From an uncultured Clostridia bacterium (GTDB lineage: Bacteria; Bacillota; Clostridia; Christensenellales; Borkfalkiaceae), in NCBI GenBank assembly GCA_944376295.1, contig CALWCE010000002.1, forward strand, positions 124,001 through 188,000: a DNA stretch of 64,000 nt. Reading direction: 5' to 3'. Shown in pieces: positions 50,585-59,718 of the stretch. How positions within the stretch are numbered: the first letter of the stretch is position 1; every line of letters begins with the position of its first letter. Position numbers and translations under genes: made by a program. The notes under the pieces are model-generated. The model saw only the letters and a list, made by a program, of their open reading frames with translations, had not been told where the DNA came from and ran no database searches.

Positions 50585-51571
50585 TTATTCCAGACGGATG
50601 CGGCGAAGCAAAGCGGCGTTCCCGACGGCTCTGCCGCCGCCTAAGATGACCGCCATCTGCGGATCGCCCGAAAGGTGCGCTTCCATCTGCAGCCTTCCCG
50701 CCATATACTCCGCGAGCCCCGCGATCTTGCATACGCCGCCCGAAAGATACAGCCCGTTCTTGAGCATCGCCGCCGACACCTCCGCAGGGAGCTTCTTTAA
50801 AACGAGGTCGGCGTATTCCGCGATCTTATCGATATACACCTTGATGGGGAAGACGATATCCGCCGAGGAGACGGACACCGAGCGCGGGCGGCCGGACTTG
50901 ATGTCGCGTCCGTTGATGATGGTGCTCTGGTTGTCGTCCTCGATGAGACTGCCCACCGTGTTTTTGAGCTTTTCGCTCGTCAAAGAGCCGATCTTCAGGG
51001 AGAAGGTATCGGCGATATGGTCGATGATGTGCACGTCCATATTGCTGCCGCCCACGTTCATGGAAAGCCCCGCGATGATGCCGTCGAGCGAGAACGCCGC
51101 GATGGAGGTGACGCCCGCGCCGATATCGATGGCGAAGACGGGGTTGCTCTCCGAAAGCGGGACGTCCTGCCCCAGCGCGCTCAGGAAGGGCGTTTCGGCA
51201 AAGTTGACCCTGCCGATGCCCGCCGCCTTCGCGACGCGGTACACCTTCTCGCGCGATTCCACCTTGCAGCCGCAGGGAACGCAGAACAGCGCTTCGACGG
51301 ACGTTCCCCTTTTTACCACCTTGCGGAGGAAATATTCGAGCAGCGCCCCCGCGAGCCGTTCGGAGACGATCTCCCCCTCATACACGGGGAAGCACACGTC
51401 CGTCTGCTCGGCGGTCTTGCCGAGAAGGCGCTTCGCTTCGTTGCCGAAGGCGCGGATCTCTCCCGTATCCTTCTGCACGGTGACTGCTGTCGCCTCGGCG
51501 AGCACGATGCCGCTGCCCAATTTGTAGATCTTCGTCACCGATGTGCCGAAGTCGATCGCAAGTTTTATCAT
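50585..51571 (-). CDS. MreB/Mbl family rod-shape protein
   Basis: Bacterial actin that guides lateral cell-wall synthesis beneath the membrane. 328 residues starting MIKLAIDFGTSVTKIYKLGS. Actin-fold nucleotide motifs: IDFGTSVTKIY (phosphate 1), FAIDIGAGVTSIAAFSL (phosphate 2) and LYLSGGVCKIAGLAEYM (adenosine). It is somewhat divergent from canonical MreB, so it may be a paralog (Mbl, MreBH). It overlaps maf by 4 bases, the common maf-mreB pairing. Confidence 0.88.
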   Translation of the reverse strand: MIKLAIDFGTSVTKIYKLGSGIVLAEATAVTVQKDTGEIRAFGNEAKRLLGKTAEQTDVCFPVYEGEIVSERLAGALLEYFLRKVVKRGTSVEALFCVPCGCKVESREKVYRVAKAAGIGRVNFAETPFLSALGQDVPLSESNPVFAIDIGAGVTSIAAFSLDGIIAGLSMNVGGSNMDVHIIDHIADTFSLKIGSLTSEKLKNTVGSLIEDDNQSTIINGRDIKSGRPRSVSVSSADIVFPIKVYIDKIAEYADLVLKKLPAEVSAAMLKNGLYLSGGVCKIAGLAEYMAGRLQMEAHLSGDPQMAVILGGGRAVGNAALLRRIRLE

Positions 51572-52119
51572 AAGTGCAACTCCTTGACATATTCTCGCAC
51601 ACGCTCGAGGGGAAGCCCCACGACGTTGGAATAGCTGCCCCGGAAAGCGGCGGCAAAGCCGCTGTCCTGAATGCCGTAGGCGCCCGCCTTGTCGAACGGG
51701 CTGCCCGTTTTGATGTAAGATAAGATCTCCTCGTCCGAAAGGGGGCGGAAGGTGACAAAAGTCTCTTCGACGCCGCTCCTCTCCCCCTCGGGCGTGACAA
51801 GGCACACCCCGGTATAGACGGAGTGCGTCTTTCCGCTTAAGAAGCGGAGCATCTCAAAGGCGTCCGCCTCGTCTTTGGGTTTCCCCAAGATCTCGCCGCC
51901 GAATACGACGACGGTATCCGCGCCCAGCACCGCCGCGTCGGGAAAGCGGGCAAACACCTCCCTCGCCTTCCCTTCGGCAAAGCGCAGGCAGCGCTCCTCT
52001 CCCCGTTCTCCCTCTTTTGCGATCTCTTCGAACCGCGAGGGGACGACTTCGAAAGAGGGAACGAGCTCCGAAAGGAGCTCCCTCCGCCGCGGGGAGTTGC
52101 TGGCAAGCAAAAATTTCAC
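51568..52119 (-). CDS. Maf family nucleotide pyrophosphatase
   Basis: Hydrolyses non-canonical or pyrimidine nucleoside triphosphates (dTTP/UTP type). 183 residues starting MKFLLASNSPRRRELLSELV, with ADTVVVFGGEILGKP and FDKAGAYGIQD motifs of Maf. Linked in Bacillus to septum control. It overlaps ppx and mreB by 4 bases on either side. Confidence 0.95.
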   Translation of the reverse strand: MKFLLASNSPRRRELLSELVPSFEVVPSRFEEIAKEGERGEERCLRFAEGKAREVFARFPDAAVLGADTVVVFGGEILGKPKDEADAFEMLRFLSGKTHSVYTGVCLVTPEGERSGVEETFVTFRPLSDEEILSYIKTGSPFDKAGAYGIQDSGFAAAFRGSYSNVVGLPLERVREYVKELHL

Positions 52120-53630
52120 AAGATCTCCAGATTTTTCTTGAAGGTGCGCTTGAAGTCGGTGTTCGACTTGAGCGCCTGGCTGATCTCCAGCGTCGCGTCG
52201 CCCGTGACCTCCGTCTTCATGATGACGGAATCGCCGAGAACGTCGCAGTTGATGCCCGTGACGATGCCCTGACCGCTCCTGTCGAGGCTTTCGGCGATGC
52301 GAAGGAGCACGCCGAGCTTCCTCACGACCTCGGCGTCGTCCTCGGAGACGATATCCTTATAGCGCGCCCAGTCGGAAGCGGCGATGTCCTCGCGGCTCTG
52401 CGCCCCCGCCACAAAGGCGGCAAGCACGATCTCGCGGTGCGTCGCGCCGTAAATGGGCGAATTGAGGATGATATAGCGGCTGTGCTGGCGGTTGTTGTAA
52501 AAACGCACGCGCTTGCCGCAGTCATGCAGGCTCGCCGCGATCTTTAAGACTTTCAGATAGACGCGCGGGAACTTGTGCAGCACCCTCAGCTGTTTGAAGA
52601 GCTGGATGGAGAGCTTGACAACGTGCTCGATGTGCGCCTCGTCGCAGGAATAGTACTTGGAAAGCGTGCTCAAAGAGTAACCGAGGACGTCGGAAAGAGG
52701 CCTCTCCTCCGTCATGGGGACCGCCTGATTGAACATGATGCCCTCGCGGAGACCGCAGCCGCTGACGAGGAAGTTTTCGATGTGCAGATAGTCGAGGAAG
52801 GACTTGACGATGGCGAGCGCCGCGGGCATGATGTCCGCCCGGTTGGGCGAAAGACCGCGGATGCGCTTGCGCTTTTCGACGTCGAGGACGCGCACCATCT
52901 CGTAAACGGAGCGGAAGTCGTCCGCCGCGAAGGAGTAGTTGTGCACGATGCTCAGGGGGTACTTCCTGACGAGGCGGTTGATCTTGTAGAGGTTGCGGAA
53001 GGTCCCGCCCACGCCGATCATCTGCGTGTCGGGCTCCACTTCCGAGAGCCAGTCGATCTTCTTGAACTGCTCGGTGAAGAATTCCTCGATCTTCGCCGTC
53101 TGTTCTTCGGGGGAGACGCCCTCGTCCGCAAAGAGGTCGGTGAGCGTCACGGCGCCGAATCCCAGCGTCGCATAGTGCAAAATGGTGCGGCGGTTGTAGT
53201 AGACGATCTTGGTGCTGCCGCCGCCGATCTCGAGGATGATGCCCTTGGGAACGTCCATCGAGTTGATGACGCCGCGATAGACGAGCGTCGCTTCCTCCTC
53301 TTCGGAGAGCACGCGCACCCGCATGCCGCAGGTCGCCTGGATCTCGTCGAGGAAGGAGCGCTGATTTTTGGCATGGCGGACCGCCGCCGTCGCCACGGGG
53401 ATGATGCGGTCTACGTGAGACGCCTCGCAAAGGCGTTTGAACATTTTAAGCGTTTTGATGGTCTCCGCGACGCGCTGCGGCTTCAAAAAGCCGTCGCGGT
53501 CCATATCCTGCCCGAGGCGGACGCTCTCCTTGATCTCGTCCTCCACCATGAAATAGCCCTCTTGGAAGAGGTCGACGATGACGAGCCGCGCGGAATTGGA
53601 GCCCAGATCGATGATACCCAATTTTTCCAT
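52116..53630 (-). CDS. Exopolyphosphatase/GppA phosphatase with HD domain
   Basis: 504 residues. The N-terminal actin-like Ppx/GppA fold shows IDLGSNSARLVIVD, the VATAAVRHAKN region, ILEIGGGSTKIVYY and MIGVGGTFRNLYKINR. From about residue 330 an HD-type helical domain carries LHDCGKRV. This is the longer Ppx/GppA layout, acting on polyphosphate or on pppGpp. It is the first gene of the ppx-maf-mreB unit. Confidence 0.92.
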   Translation of the reverse strand: MEKLGIIDLGSNSARLVIVDLFQEGYFMVEDEIKESVRLGQDMDRDGFLKPQRVAETIKTLKMFKRLCEASHVDRIIPVATAAVRHAKNQRSFLDEIQATCGMRVRVLSEEEEATLVYRGVINSMDVPKGIILEIGGGSTKIVYYNRRTILHYATLGFGAVTLTDLFADEGVSPEEQTAKIEEFFTEQFKKIDWLSEVEPDTQMIGVGGTFRNLYKINRLVRKYPLSIVHNYSFAADDFRSVYEMVRVLDVEKRKRIRGLSPNRADIMPAALAIVKSFLDYLHIENFLVSGCGLREGIMFNQAVPMTEERPLSDVLGYSLSTLSKYYSCDEAHIEHVVKLSIQLFKQLRVLHKFPRVYLKVLKIAASLHDCGKRVRFYNNRQHSRYIILNSPIYGATHREIVLAAFVAGAQSREDIAASDWARYKDIVSEDDAEVVRKLGVLLRIAESLDRSGQGIVTGINCDVLGDSVIMKTEVTGDATLEISQALKSNTDFKRTFKKNLEIL

Positions 53631-53745
53631 TTGGTTCCGTCCTTATTTGTAAAATCGTAAGAGCGCCGTGCAGAGCTGCCCCCCGCACGGTCTACGACGG
53701 AATATAAATTTTGACCCATTCTTATTCCAAATTCTTACTGTGCTC

Positions 53746-53774
53746 ATTTTAACACACGCGGGAGCATTTGTCCA
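53746..53774 (-). promoter_or_regulatory. Promoter of the ppx-maf-mreB unit
   Basis: Minus strand TGGACA (53769-53774), 17 bases, TAAAAT (53746-53751), about 110 bases before the start. Confidence 0.65.
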
Positions 53775-53801
53775 TACCCTTTTGGAAAATATTTTCCCCT
53801 T

Positions 53802-54197
53802 TCACCAAGTTTTTTGGCGCTTTTCACCCGCGCCCGCGCTTTTTTTCGCCGAAAGGAGGCGGAAAAGAGAGAGCACGACGAGAAAAGAGCCGAACGCGCG
53901 CCGAAGGAGCAGGGCGGGGATGTGCGCCGCGAGGAGGGCGCCCGCCGACGAAAGGACGAGCGCGGGCAGGACGAGGCGCCAAAGCCCCTCCTTTTTGAGG
54001 AGCCCGTTCTTTGCATGCACGGAAAGCGCGAGCGCCGCCATCGGGAAGAAGGAGATGAGGTTGACCCCCTGCGCCGCCGCCTGCGGCACGCCCAGAAACA
54101 GCGTCAGTAGGGGGATGAGCGCCGTTCCCCCGCCCATGCCCATGCCGCCTAAAACGCCGCCCAGCACGCCGCACAGAAAGAAGAGATAAAAGCTCAC
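53802..54197 (-). CDS. Half-size TauE/SafE family membrane protein, second half
   Basis: 131 residues with about four membrane helices. LCGVLGGVLGGMGMGGGTAL and GVPQAAAQGVNLISFFPMA are the usual N-lobe motifs of the TauE/SafE (sulfite exporter) family. Full-size members have eight helices in two repeats; here each repeat is a separate gene, with a 4-base overlap (ATGA) to the neighbour. They probably form a heterodimer. Substrate unknown. Confidence 0.85.
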   Translation of the reverse strand: MSFYLFFLCGVLGGVLGGMGMGGGTALIPLLTLFLGVPQAAAQGVNLISFFPMAALALSVHAKNGLLKKEGLWRLVLPALVLSSAGALLAAHIPALLLRRAFGSFLVVLSLFRLLSAKKSAGAGEKRQKTW

Positions 54198-54553
54198 GGA
54201 AGGAGCAGCCTCACGCCCGCCGCCAGCATGACGAGCTCGAAGAGCAGGGAGACCGCCTTTAAGGGGAGCGCGTTCAGCAGTTTTGCGCCGAGGGCGCCGC
54301 CCAGGAACACCCCGAGCGTGACGGGAACGGCGACAAAGGCGGGAACGAGCCCTTCGAACAGATAGACGGCACCGCTTAAGAGAGAGGCGGGAGCGATGAC
54401 GGCGATCGCCGCGGCGTGCGCCTGCCGTTCCGAGAGCCCCGTCCGCTGCAGGATGGGGACGGCGAGCATCCCCCCTCCCCCGCCCAGGAGCCCGTTGACG
54501 GCGCCCACGCAGGCTCCCCCCGCAAGATATGCTTTCACGCTCTTTTTCCCCAT
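54194..54553 (-). CDS. Half-size TauE/SafE family membrane protein, first half
   Basis: 119 residues with four membrane helices. AGGACVGAVNGLLGGGGGML matches the family glycine motif and LSERQAHAAAIAVIAPASLL the second segment. It partners the 131-residue gene that overlaps its end. Ribosome binding site region is GGAGGACCGGGATGGGG upstream of ATG 54553. Confidence 0.85.
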   Translation of the reverse strand: MGKKSVKAYLAGGACVGAVNGLLGGGGGMLAVPILQRTGLSERQAHAAAIAVIAPASLLSGAVYLFEGLVPAFVAVPVTLGVFLGGALGAKLLNALPLKAVSLLFELVMLAAGVRLLLP

Positions 54554-54649
54554 CCCGGTCCTCCTCGGGGCGGCGCCGCCCCTTTTTCCTCCAGTTTGCC
54601 CCGCCGATAAAAAAATTACCCTTTTTTTCTCGATTTCACTTAGAATTGC

Positions 54650-54678
54650 TTGCTTCTCTGCGCGTTTTCCTGTAAAAT
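54650..54678 (+). promoter_or_regulatory. Promoter of the 1164-residue surface protein gene
   Basis: TTGCTT (54650-54655), 17 bases, TAAAAT (54673-54678); 5' leader of about 75 bases. Confidence 0.65.
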
Positions 54679-54759
54679 AATGCTATTGCAAGAATGGGCT
54701 CGGCAGGGGATGCGCACCGCATGCTCCCAAGCCCAAGAGAATAAAATAAAGGGTGTTTT

Positions 54760-57700
54760 ATGGCTAAAAACAATCAATCGGAAACCTGGAGGAAATACGT
54801 CCTGTCCGTGCTCTCGCTCACGGTCGCGACGACGCTCTCCTTAGGTGTCTTTACCGCCTGCTCGGACGGGTCGGAGGATACGGATGACGAGGATACCGCC
54901 GTCTCCGCGACGGATACCCAGCTCATCCGCAACGGCAATTTCGAATTTTATTCCGACAAGGATGTCGAAAAAGTCATCGAAAAGCGCGGCGTCGTCAACA
55001 CGCCCAATAACTGGACGTTCTCGGCAGGTACGCCCACGTCGGATACGGCGTCCGGCATCATCGACACGGCGGACTGGTCGTATTTTACGCAGACGGGCGG
55101 CTATCCCTTCACGACCTACACGAAAGACGACGAGGAAGTGACCACCTTCGCCTCCGTCGAAGATGCGGCGGCGCATTGGGAGGACGACAACGTCTCCGCT
55201 TACGACCGTCTCAAATTCCTCGAGATCTACGAGGACGAGATCGACGATCTCGACGAAGATTCCGAAGAAGCGGAGCTCTTTGCCGAGTACAGCTACTCCG
55301 TCGACTTCGAAGACGTCGAATTCCTCGCAGGGGACCTCGGCAGCGGGCTCACGCTCCATGACGACGCGGCGCAGCGCGAGAACGGCGATACGAGCGTCCT
55401 CATGATCCACAACAAGAGGACGAGCGAGAACGTCCTCGGCACGGCTCAGCACTACACCTCGGGGACGACCATCACCCTCGCGGCAGGCACGGCGGCAAAA
55501 CTCTCCGTCTGGGTGCGCACGGACGCGCTCACCCACTACTATGCGGACGGAGAAGAGGAGACGGAAGTTTCCCGCCGCGGCGGCGCCTATATCGGCATCA
55601 CCAACACGGTGGGCGGCACCTCGCTCGACCAGATGCAGATCAAGAACATCAACACCAAGGGCGAGTGGAAGGAATACACCGTCTATGTGCGCGCAAGCAC
55701 CTTCGCCTCCTCCACGTTCACCGTCGTGCTCGGTCTCGGACAGGGCAGCTCTTCCGACCGCTACGAGAACGTCAACGGTTACGCCTTCTTCGACGACGTC
55801 AAGTGCGAGATCATCACGGCGGAAGCCTATGAGGAAGCCGTCGCCGACGACTGGAACATCTGCACGGTGGACTCCCTCGCAAAAGAGAAGCTCTTCGACG
55901 CCGACACCGTGAAGGGCGACACCTTCGCGCTCGACCTCTATGCGGGCTTCGACGCGGCGGCAGATCTCCTCGGGGACATGTCCGTCTCGCTCACGAGCGA
56001 AGTTTCGGGCAGCAAGACGTACACCTCCGAGAGCATCCATCCCTCGCTCGGCGACAGCGAAGAGAACGTGACGGGGCTCATGACCCTTTCCGAGATCGCC
56101 GCAAGCTCCAACCGCTATCTTCAGAACGTCTACAAGAACGACATCGACGACAAATTCCCCTTTGACGAAAACGGCGAGATCCTGATGCTCCTCTCGGCGA
56201 ACGGCGCGGCATACACCGCAAAGACGGGCGACATCACCGTTGCCGCAGGCGAGAGGATGCTCGTCTCCTTCTTCGTCAAGACGAGCGATATCGCAAGCGG
56301 TCTCACGGGCGCGAACGCCATCCTCGTGGACGGCGAGAACCGCACTTCCCTCACCGCGTTCGACTCCAACGACGTCGCCACCGTCGATATCGACGACGAT
56401 ACCACGGATATCTACAACGGCTGGGTGCAGTGCTTCTTCTTCCTCAGCAACGATACGGACGAAGACAAGACCTGCCACATCGAATTCACCTACGGTCCCA
56501 CGAGCATCGTCTCCACCGGCCGCTACGATTACGCGGACGGCTACGCGGCGTTTGCGAACTTTGAGACCAAGTCTCTGACGCGTACGGAATACAGCTATGC
56601 TTCGACGGGCGACCGTGCGGTGCGCGTCTCCCTGACGGGCAAAGCGGAAAACACGAGCGCGTTCGACGAAGTTTCCGCGACCGCCCGCAAGGATATCGAA
56701 TCGCGTCCCGCTCTTCCCGCTTCCTTCCAGGGGACCCTCGGCGGAAGCCTTCCCGTCGATCCCGAAGGCGGCTCCAACGTCAAGCCCGAACAGGTCTATG
56801 CGGGTCTTGTCGACGCCGAATATGCGGAGAACTACTATGCGTCCTCCGAGGCATGGAGGAGCATCCTCGACACCCCCGCCGCAAACGGCGACGAGTGGTG
56901 GACGGGCCTCTTCGGCAACGCCAACCGCCCGCTCGTGATCGCGAACGGCGAAGAAGCTTCCTACGGCTTCCGTTCTGAAGATCTCTCCCTCTCGGCAAAT
57001 TCCGCACAGCGCGTTTCCCTGCGCGTCCGTCTCTCCGAAGACGCAAAGGCGTACGTCCTGCTCACCGACCTGACGGACTCCAAGACGTCCGGCGGCGCCT
57101 TGAAGGCAAATACGCCCGCCGTCACCTACTGGTACGACGACAACGGCAATATCTGCCGCATCGATCCTTCTTCCGATGAGTTCGACCGTCACAGCGACGT
57201 CCTGTTCACGCTCGGCGAGAACGGCCTCTACCGCCGTACGGGCGATCCCAGCGCGATGTACTACGCGAACCTTTATAACTACGATACCGACGACGAAGGC
57301 AACTACGTCACCCGCGACGGCACCATCGCCTTCTATCAGCACGACGGCAGGTACTACGCCTACTACGATCTCGAGTCGGACACCTACTCCACCGAAGTTT
57401 CCTGCCTTCCCACCGAAGTGGGCGGCGAGACCATCACCCGCTACGACCTCAGAGACACCGCGTTCCGCACAGCCGTGATCGAAGTGGACGGCGCCAAGGC
57501 GGCAGGCGAATGGGTGACGGTGAGCTTCTATTTGAGAGCGGGCAACGAGGCGAAGAACTACCGCCTCGAAGTCTGGAGCGGATCGCGCGACGGCTCCGAG
57601 CCCAACCCCGCAGGCAGCTATGTCATCTTCGACAACTACAAGAACGAGTCGACGAGCGACTTCGATACCATCCGCAACGAAGCGGAGGAAGATATCAAGC

Positions 57701-58254
57701 TTGCGAACGGTCTCGGCGAAGACGACAACATCACCGATCCCGCGATCGCACTTTACTACACCTTCACCTTCTACGACGCCACCACCTATCTCCGCTACGA
57801 CGCAGCGCAGGACGAGGATGAGCTCGGAAACCCTTACGGCTCCTATGCCCAGTCCTCTTACGAAGAGCAGCTCGTCTATCTCTATTGGGATGACGGCATC
57901 GGCGCGGCGACCGGCTCCCCTTCCTACACCTTCTTCCTCGACTACACTTCCGCAGACGTCGAAGTGGAAAAGGACGACCTCGGCGAGAGCGACGACACGA
58001 CGGACGACACCACCGAAACGACGACGGACAACAACATCTGGCTGCTCATCTCCTCCGGCGTGCTTGCCGTGGTGCTCGTGGCAGTGATCGTGCTCGTCAT
58101 CGTGAGACGCCACCTCGAGAAGCGCAGCCGCAGGCAGCGCGTCAAGGCGGAGAGCACGCCCGCCGTGCGCCCCCTTCCCCGGACGAGAAAAGCTCCGGAA
58201 AAGAAGGAAGAGCCCGCAGTCCCCGAGGATGAGAACGATCCTTACAACAACTAA
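54760..58254 (+). CDS. Very large surface lipoprotein with C-terminal membrane anchor
   Basis: 1164 residues. Signal and lipobox LGVFTAC (Cys about 34) follow a charged N-terminus. Three similar beta-sandwich units, each with a pattern like TAAKLSVWVRTD ... VNGYAFFDDVKCEI (near 240-350), TVAAGERMLVSFFVKTSD ... DGYAAFANFETKSL (near 490-605) and SAQRVSLRVRLSED ... AGSYVIFDNYKNES (near 745-965), look like galactose-binding carbohydrate modules. A Thr/Asp-rich stalk precedes a membrane helix (NNIWLLISSGVLAVVLVAVI) and a basic, Pro-rich tail. It is both lipid-anchored by its N-terminus and tail-anchored. No catalytic motif. Strongly acidic and probably exported to bind glycans. Confidence 0.78.
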   Translation: MAKNNQSETWRKYVLSVLSLTVATTLSLGVFTACSDGSEDTDDEDTAVSATDTQLIRNGNFEFYSDKDVEKVIEKRGVVNTPNNWTFSAGTPTSDTASGIIDTADWSYFTQTGGYPFTTYTKDDEEVTTFASVEDAAAHWEDDNVSAYDRLKFLEIYEDEIDDLDEDSEEAELFAEYSYSVDFEDVEFLAGDLGSGLTLHDDAAQRENGDTSVLMIHNKRTSENVLGTAQHYTSGTTITLAAGTAAKLSVWVRTDALTHYYADGEEETEVSRRGGAYIGITNTVGGTSLDQMQIKNINTKGEWKEYTVYVRASTFASSTFTVVLGLGQGSSSDRYENVNGYAFFDDVKCEIITAEAYEEAVADDWNICTVDSLAKEKLFDADTVKGDTFALDLYAGFDAAADLLGDMSVSLTSEVSGSKTYTSESIHPSLGDSEENVTGLMTLSEIAASSNRYLQNVYKNDIDDKFPFDENGEILMLLSANGAAYTAKTGDITVAAGERMLVSFFVKTSDIASGLTGANAILVDGENRTSLTAFDSNDVATVDIDDDTTDIYNGWVQCFFFLSNDTDEDKTCHIEFTYGPTSIVSTGRYDYADGYAAFANFETKSLTRTEYSYASTGDRAVRVSLTGKAENTSAFDEVSATARKDIESRPALPASFQGTLGGSLPVDPEGGSNVKPEQVYAGLVDAEYAENYYASSEAWRSILDTPAANGDEWWTGLFGNANRPLVIANGEEASYGFRSEDLSLSANSAQRVSLRVRLSEDAKAYVLLTDLTDSKTSGGALKANTPAVTYWYDDNGNICRIDPSSDEFDRHSDVLFTLGENGLYRRTGDPSAMYYANLYNYDTDDEGNYVTRDGTIAFYQHDGRYYAYYDLESDTYSTEVSCLPTEVGGETITRYDLRDTAFRTAVIEVDGAKAAGEWVTVSFYLRAGNEAKNYRLEVWSGSRDGSEPNPAGSYVIFDNYKNESTSDFDTIRNEAEEDIKLANGLGEDDNITDPAIALYYTFTFYDATTYLRYDAAQDEDELGNPYGSYAQSSYEEQLVYLYWDDGIGAATGSPSYTFFLDYTSADVEVEKDDLGESDDTTDDTTETTTDNNIWLLISSGVLAVVLVAVIVLVIVRRHLEKRSRRQRVKAESTPAVRPLPRTRKAPEKKEEPAVPEDENDPYNN

Positions 58255-58259
58255 ACCAT

Positions 58260-58279
58260 AATATAAGAGGCTCCCTTTG
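58260..58279 (+). terminator. Left arm of a terminator split by the IS element
   Basis: TAATATAAGAGGCTCCC (58259-58275) pairs with GGGAGCCTCTTATATTA (59599-59615). Without the IS, the sequence would be a hairpin with a TTTG loop right after the surface protein gene. Confidence 0.75.
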
Positions 58280-58326
58280 TGATATGCACCCCAAAAGTTG
58301 GACAGCTTTTGGAGGTGCATATTTTT

Positions 58327-58725
58327 ATGTCAAGGAAAAAGAGATTCAACACAAAGTACTCGCCAGAGTTTAAGTTATCTGTTATAATGGATATGCGTGA
58401 AAACCGTTTGAGTTACAGTGAAACAGCTCGCAAATATGGACTTGTGAAAAACTCTATGGGCGGAGCAATGGAAACTCTGCACAGGTGGGAGCGCATATAC
58501 TTGGAAGAAGGAGCGGCAGTGTTCATGACAGAACGTCGCGGAAGAAAAAGCACGGGCAGACCGAGGAAACAGCCATTGGATAAGTCTGTGGAAGAAGACT
58601 TAATAGCAGAGAACCAAAGGCTGAAAGAACGGATACAATATCTTGAAGCGGAGAACGAATACATAAAAAAACTGAGTGCCTTAGTTTATGCGGAAGAGCA
58701 AAAGAGCGGGAAGAAGCGAAAATAA
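58327..58725 (+). CDS. IS3-family transposase OrfA
   Basis: 132-residue DNA-binding part of the transposase. The HTH region is at the N-terminus (FNTKYSPEFKLSVIMDMREN, LSYSETARKYGL) and a leucine-zipper-like end follows (LIAENQRLKERIQYLEAENE). A run of seven A (58665-58671) in codons ATA-AAA-AAA, near the end, is a likely -1 frameshift site into orfB, giving the OrfAB fusion that catalyses transposition. Confidence 0.92.
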   Translation: MSRKKRFNTKYSPEFKLSVIMDMRENRLSYSETARKYGLVKNSMGGAMETLHRWERIYLEEGAAVFMTERRGRKSTGRPRKQPLDKSVEEDLIAENQRLKERIQYLEAENEYIKKLSALVYAEEQKSGKKRK

Positions 58726-58778
58726 TTGCTGAGCTAAGGCAGAGATTTCCGCTGAAAATACTTCTCCAAATATCCTGT

Positions 58779-59561
58779 TTGCCGCGCAGCACGTTCTACT
58801 ACCACTTGAAAGCGAGTAAGACAGACAAGTATTTTGCGGACAAGCAGGCAATAAAGGAAGTATTCGAGGAAAACGCGCAAAGGTACGGATACAGGCGGAT
58901 AACGCTCGAATTGCAGGCAAAAGGCATGACGATTAACCAAAAAAAGGTACTGCGGTTAATGAAAATGCTCGGTCTTCACGGTAAAAGACGCAAAAACGAG
59001 AGATACCATTCGTACAAAGGCGAGGTAGGTAAAGTTGCGGACAATATATTAAACCGGGATTTCACTGCGGGAAGAGCTTTTGAAAAACTTGCAACGGATG
59101 TGACTCAGCTTAAAGTGGGAGACACAAAGGTATATCTCTCTCCAATAATGGACTTGTACAACAATGAGATAATGGCGTACGCCGTATCTCTCCGTCCAGA
59201 CCTTGCACAGATAAGGGAAATGTTGAATAGTTTGAGCAAGAAGCTGCCAAAAGGAGCAACGCCTATCCTTCACTCCGACCAAGGCTGGCAATACCAACAC
59301 GCGGAATACCAAAGGTATCTCAAAGAACATAACATTGTGCAGAGCATGTCGCGCAAGGGCAACTGCATGGACAACGGCGCGATGGAATGTTTCTTTGGAA
59401 GATTGAAGGTAGAAATGTTCTACGGAGAAAAGTTTGCAAGCGTGGAAGATTTCATACAAAAGCTGCACGAATACATATTTTACTGGAACAACAAAAGAAT
59501 TTCTCTCAAACTAAAAGGAATGAGTCCGGTGCAATACCGAACTCATCACCAAACGATTTAA
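58779..59561 (+). CDS. IS3-family transposase OrfB (DDE domain)
   Basis: 260 residues from the first ATG, but the frame is open upstream without a stop from the orfA slip site, reading REEAKIIAELRQRF before PRSTFYYH. The rve DDE residues are Asp in KLATDVTQL, Asp in LHSDQGWQY and Glu in DNGAMECFFGRLK. An HTH_21 region (NAQRYGYRRI) is before it. Intact, so the element may still move. Confidence 0.93.
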   Translation: MPRSTFYYHLKASKTDKYFADKQAIKEVFEENAQRYGYRRITLELQAKGMTINQKKVLRLMKMLGLHGKRRKNERYHSYKGEVGKVADNILNRDFTAGRAFEKLATDVTQLKVGDTKVYLSPIMDLYNNEIMAYAVSLRPDLAQIREMLNSLSKKLPKGATPILHSDQGWQYQHAEYQRYLKEHNIVQSMSRKGNCMDNGAMECFFGRLKVEMFYGEKFASVEDFIQKLHEYIFYWNNKRISLKLKGMSPVQYRTHHQTI

Positions 59562-59621
59562 TTGAATTTTTGTCCAAACTTTGGGGTTCACTTCATTGGG
59601 GAGCCTCTTATATTATGATAA

Positions 59622-59660
59622 AAATCGCCGCGGGCGCCCCGAAAGGGGCGCCCGCGGCGA
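59622..59660 (-). terminator. Terminator of the rsmF-like gene
   Basis: CGCCGCGGGCGCCCC-TTTC-GGGGCGCCCGCGGCG followed by ATTTTTATC on the minus strand. Confidence 0.85.
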
Positions 59661-59718
59661 AGTATTATGATCGGACTTCCGCTCAGCCGGCTTGATGCGG
59701 GAAACTTTCCGCGCGTGT

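Larger units (their letters stand above)
58280..59595 (+). mobile_element. IS3-family insertion sequence, complete
   Basis: 1316 bp. Imperfect terminal inverted repeats: left TGATATGCACCCCAAA, right (reversed) TGAAGTGAACCCCAAA, about 20 of 25 identical. A 3-bp target duplication TTG flanks it (58277-58279 and 59596-59598). It carries orfA and orfB in the same orientation, which together code for one DDE transposase by frameshift. Base composition is more A+T rich than the neighbours, a sign of recent arrival. Confidence 0.92.

Noticed and set aside
54841..58320. A 1159-codon open frame on the minus strand opposite the surface protein gene
   Set aside because: It is a shadow of the plus-strand gene caused by strong codon bias. 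The plus-strand protein has signal, lipobox, repeated domains and a membrane helix; the antisense frame has no ribosome binding site or family features.
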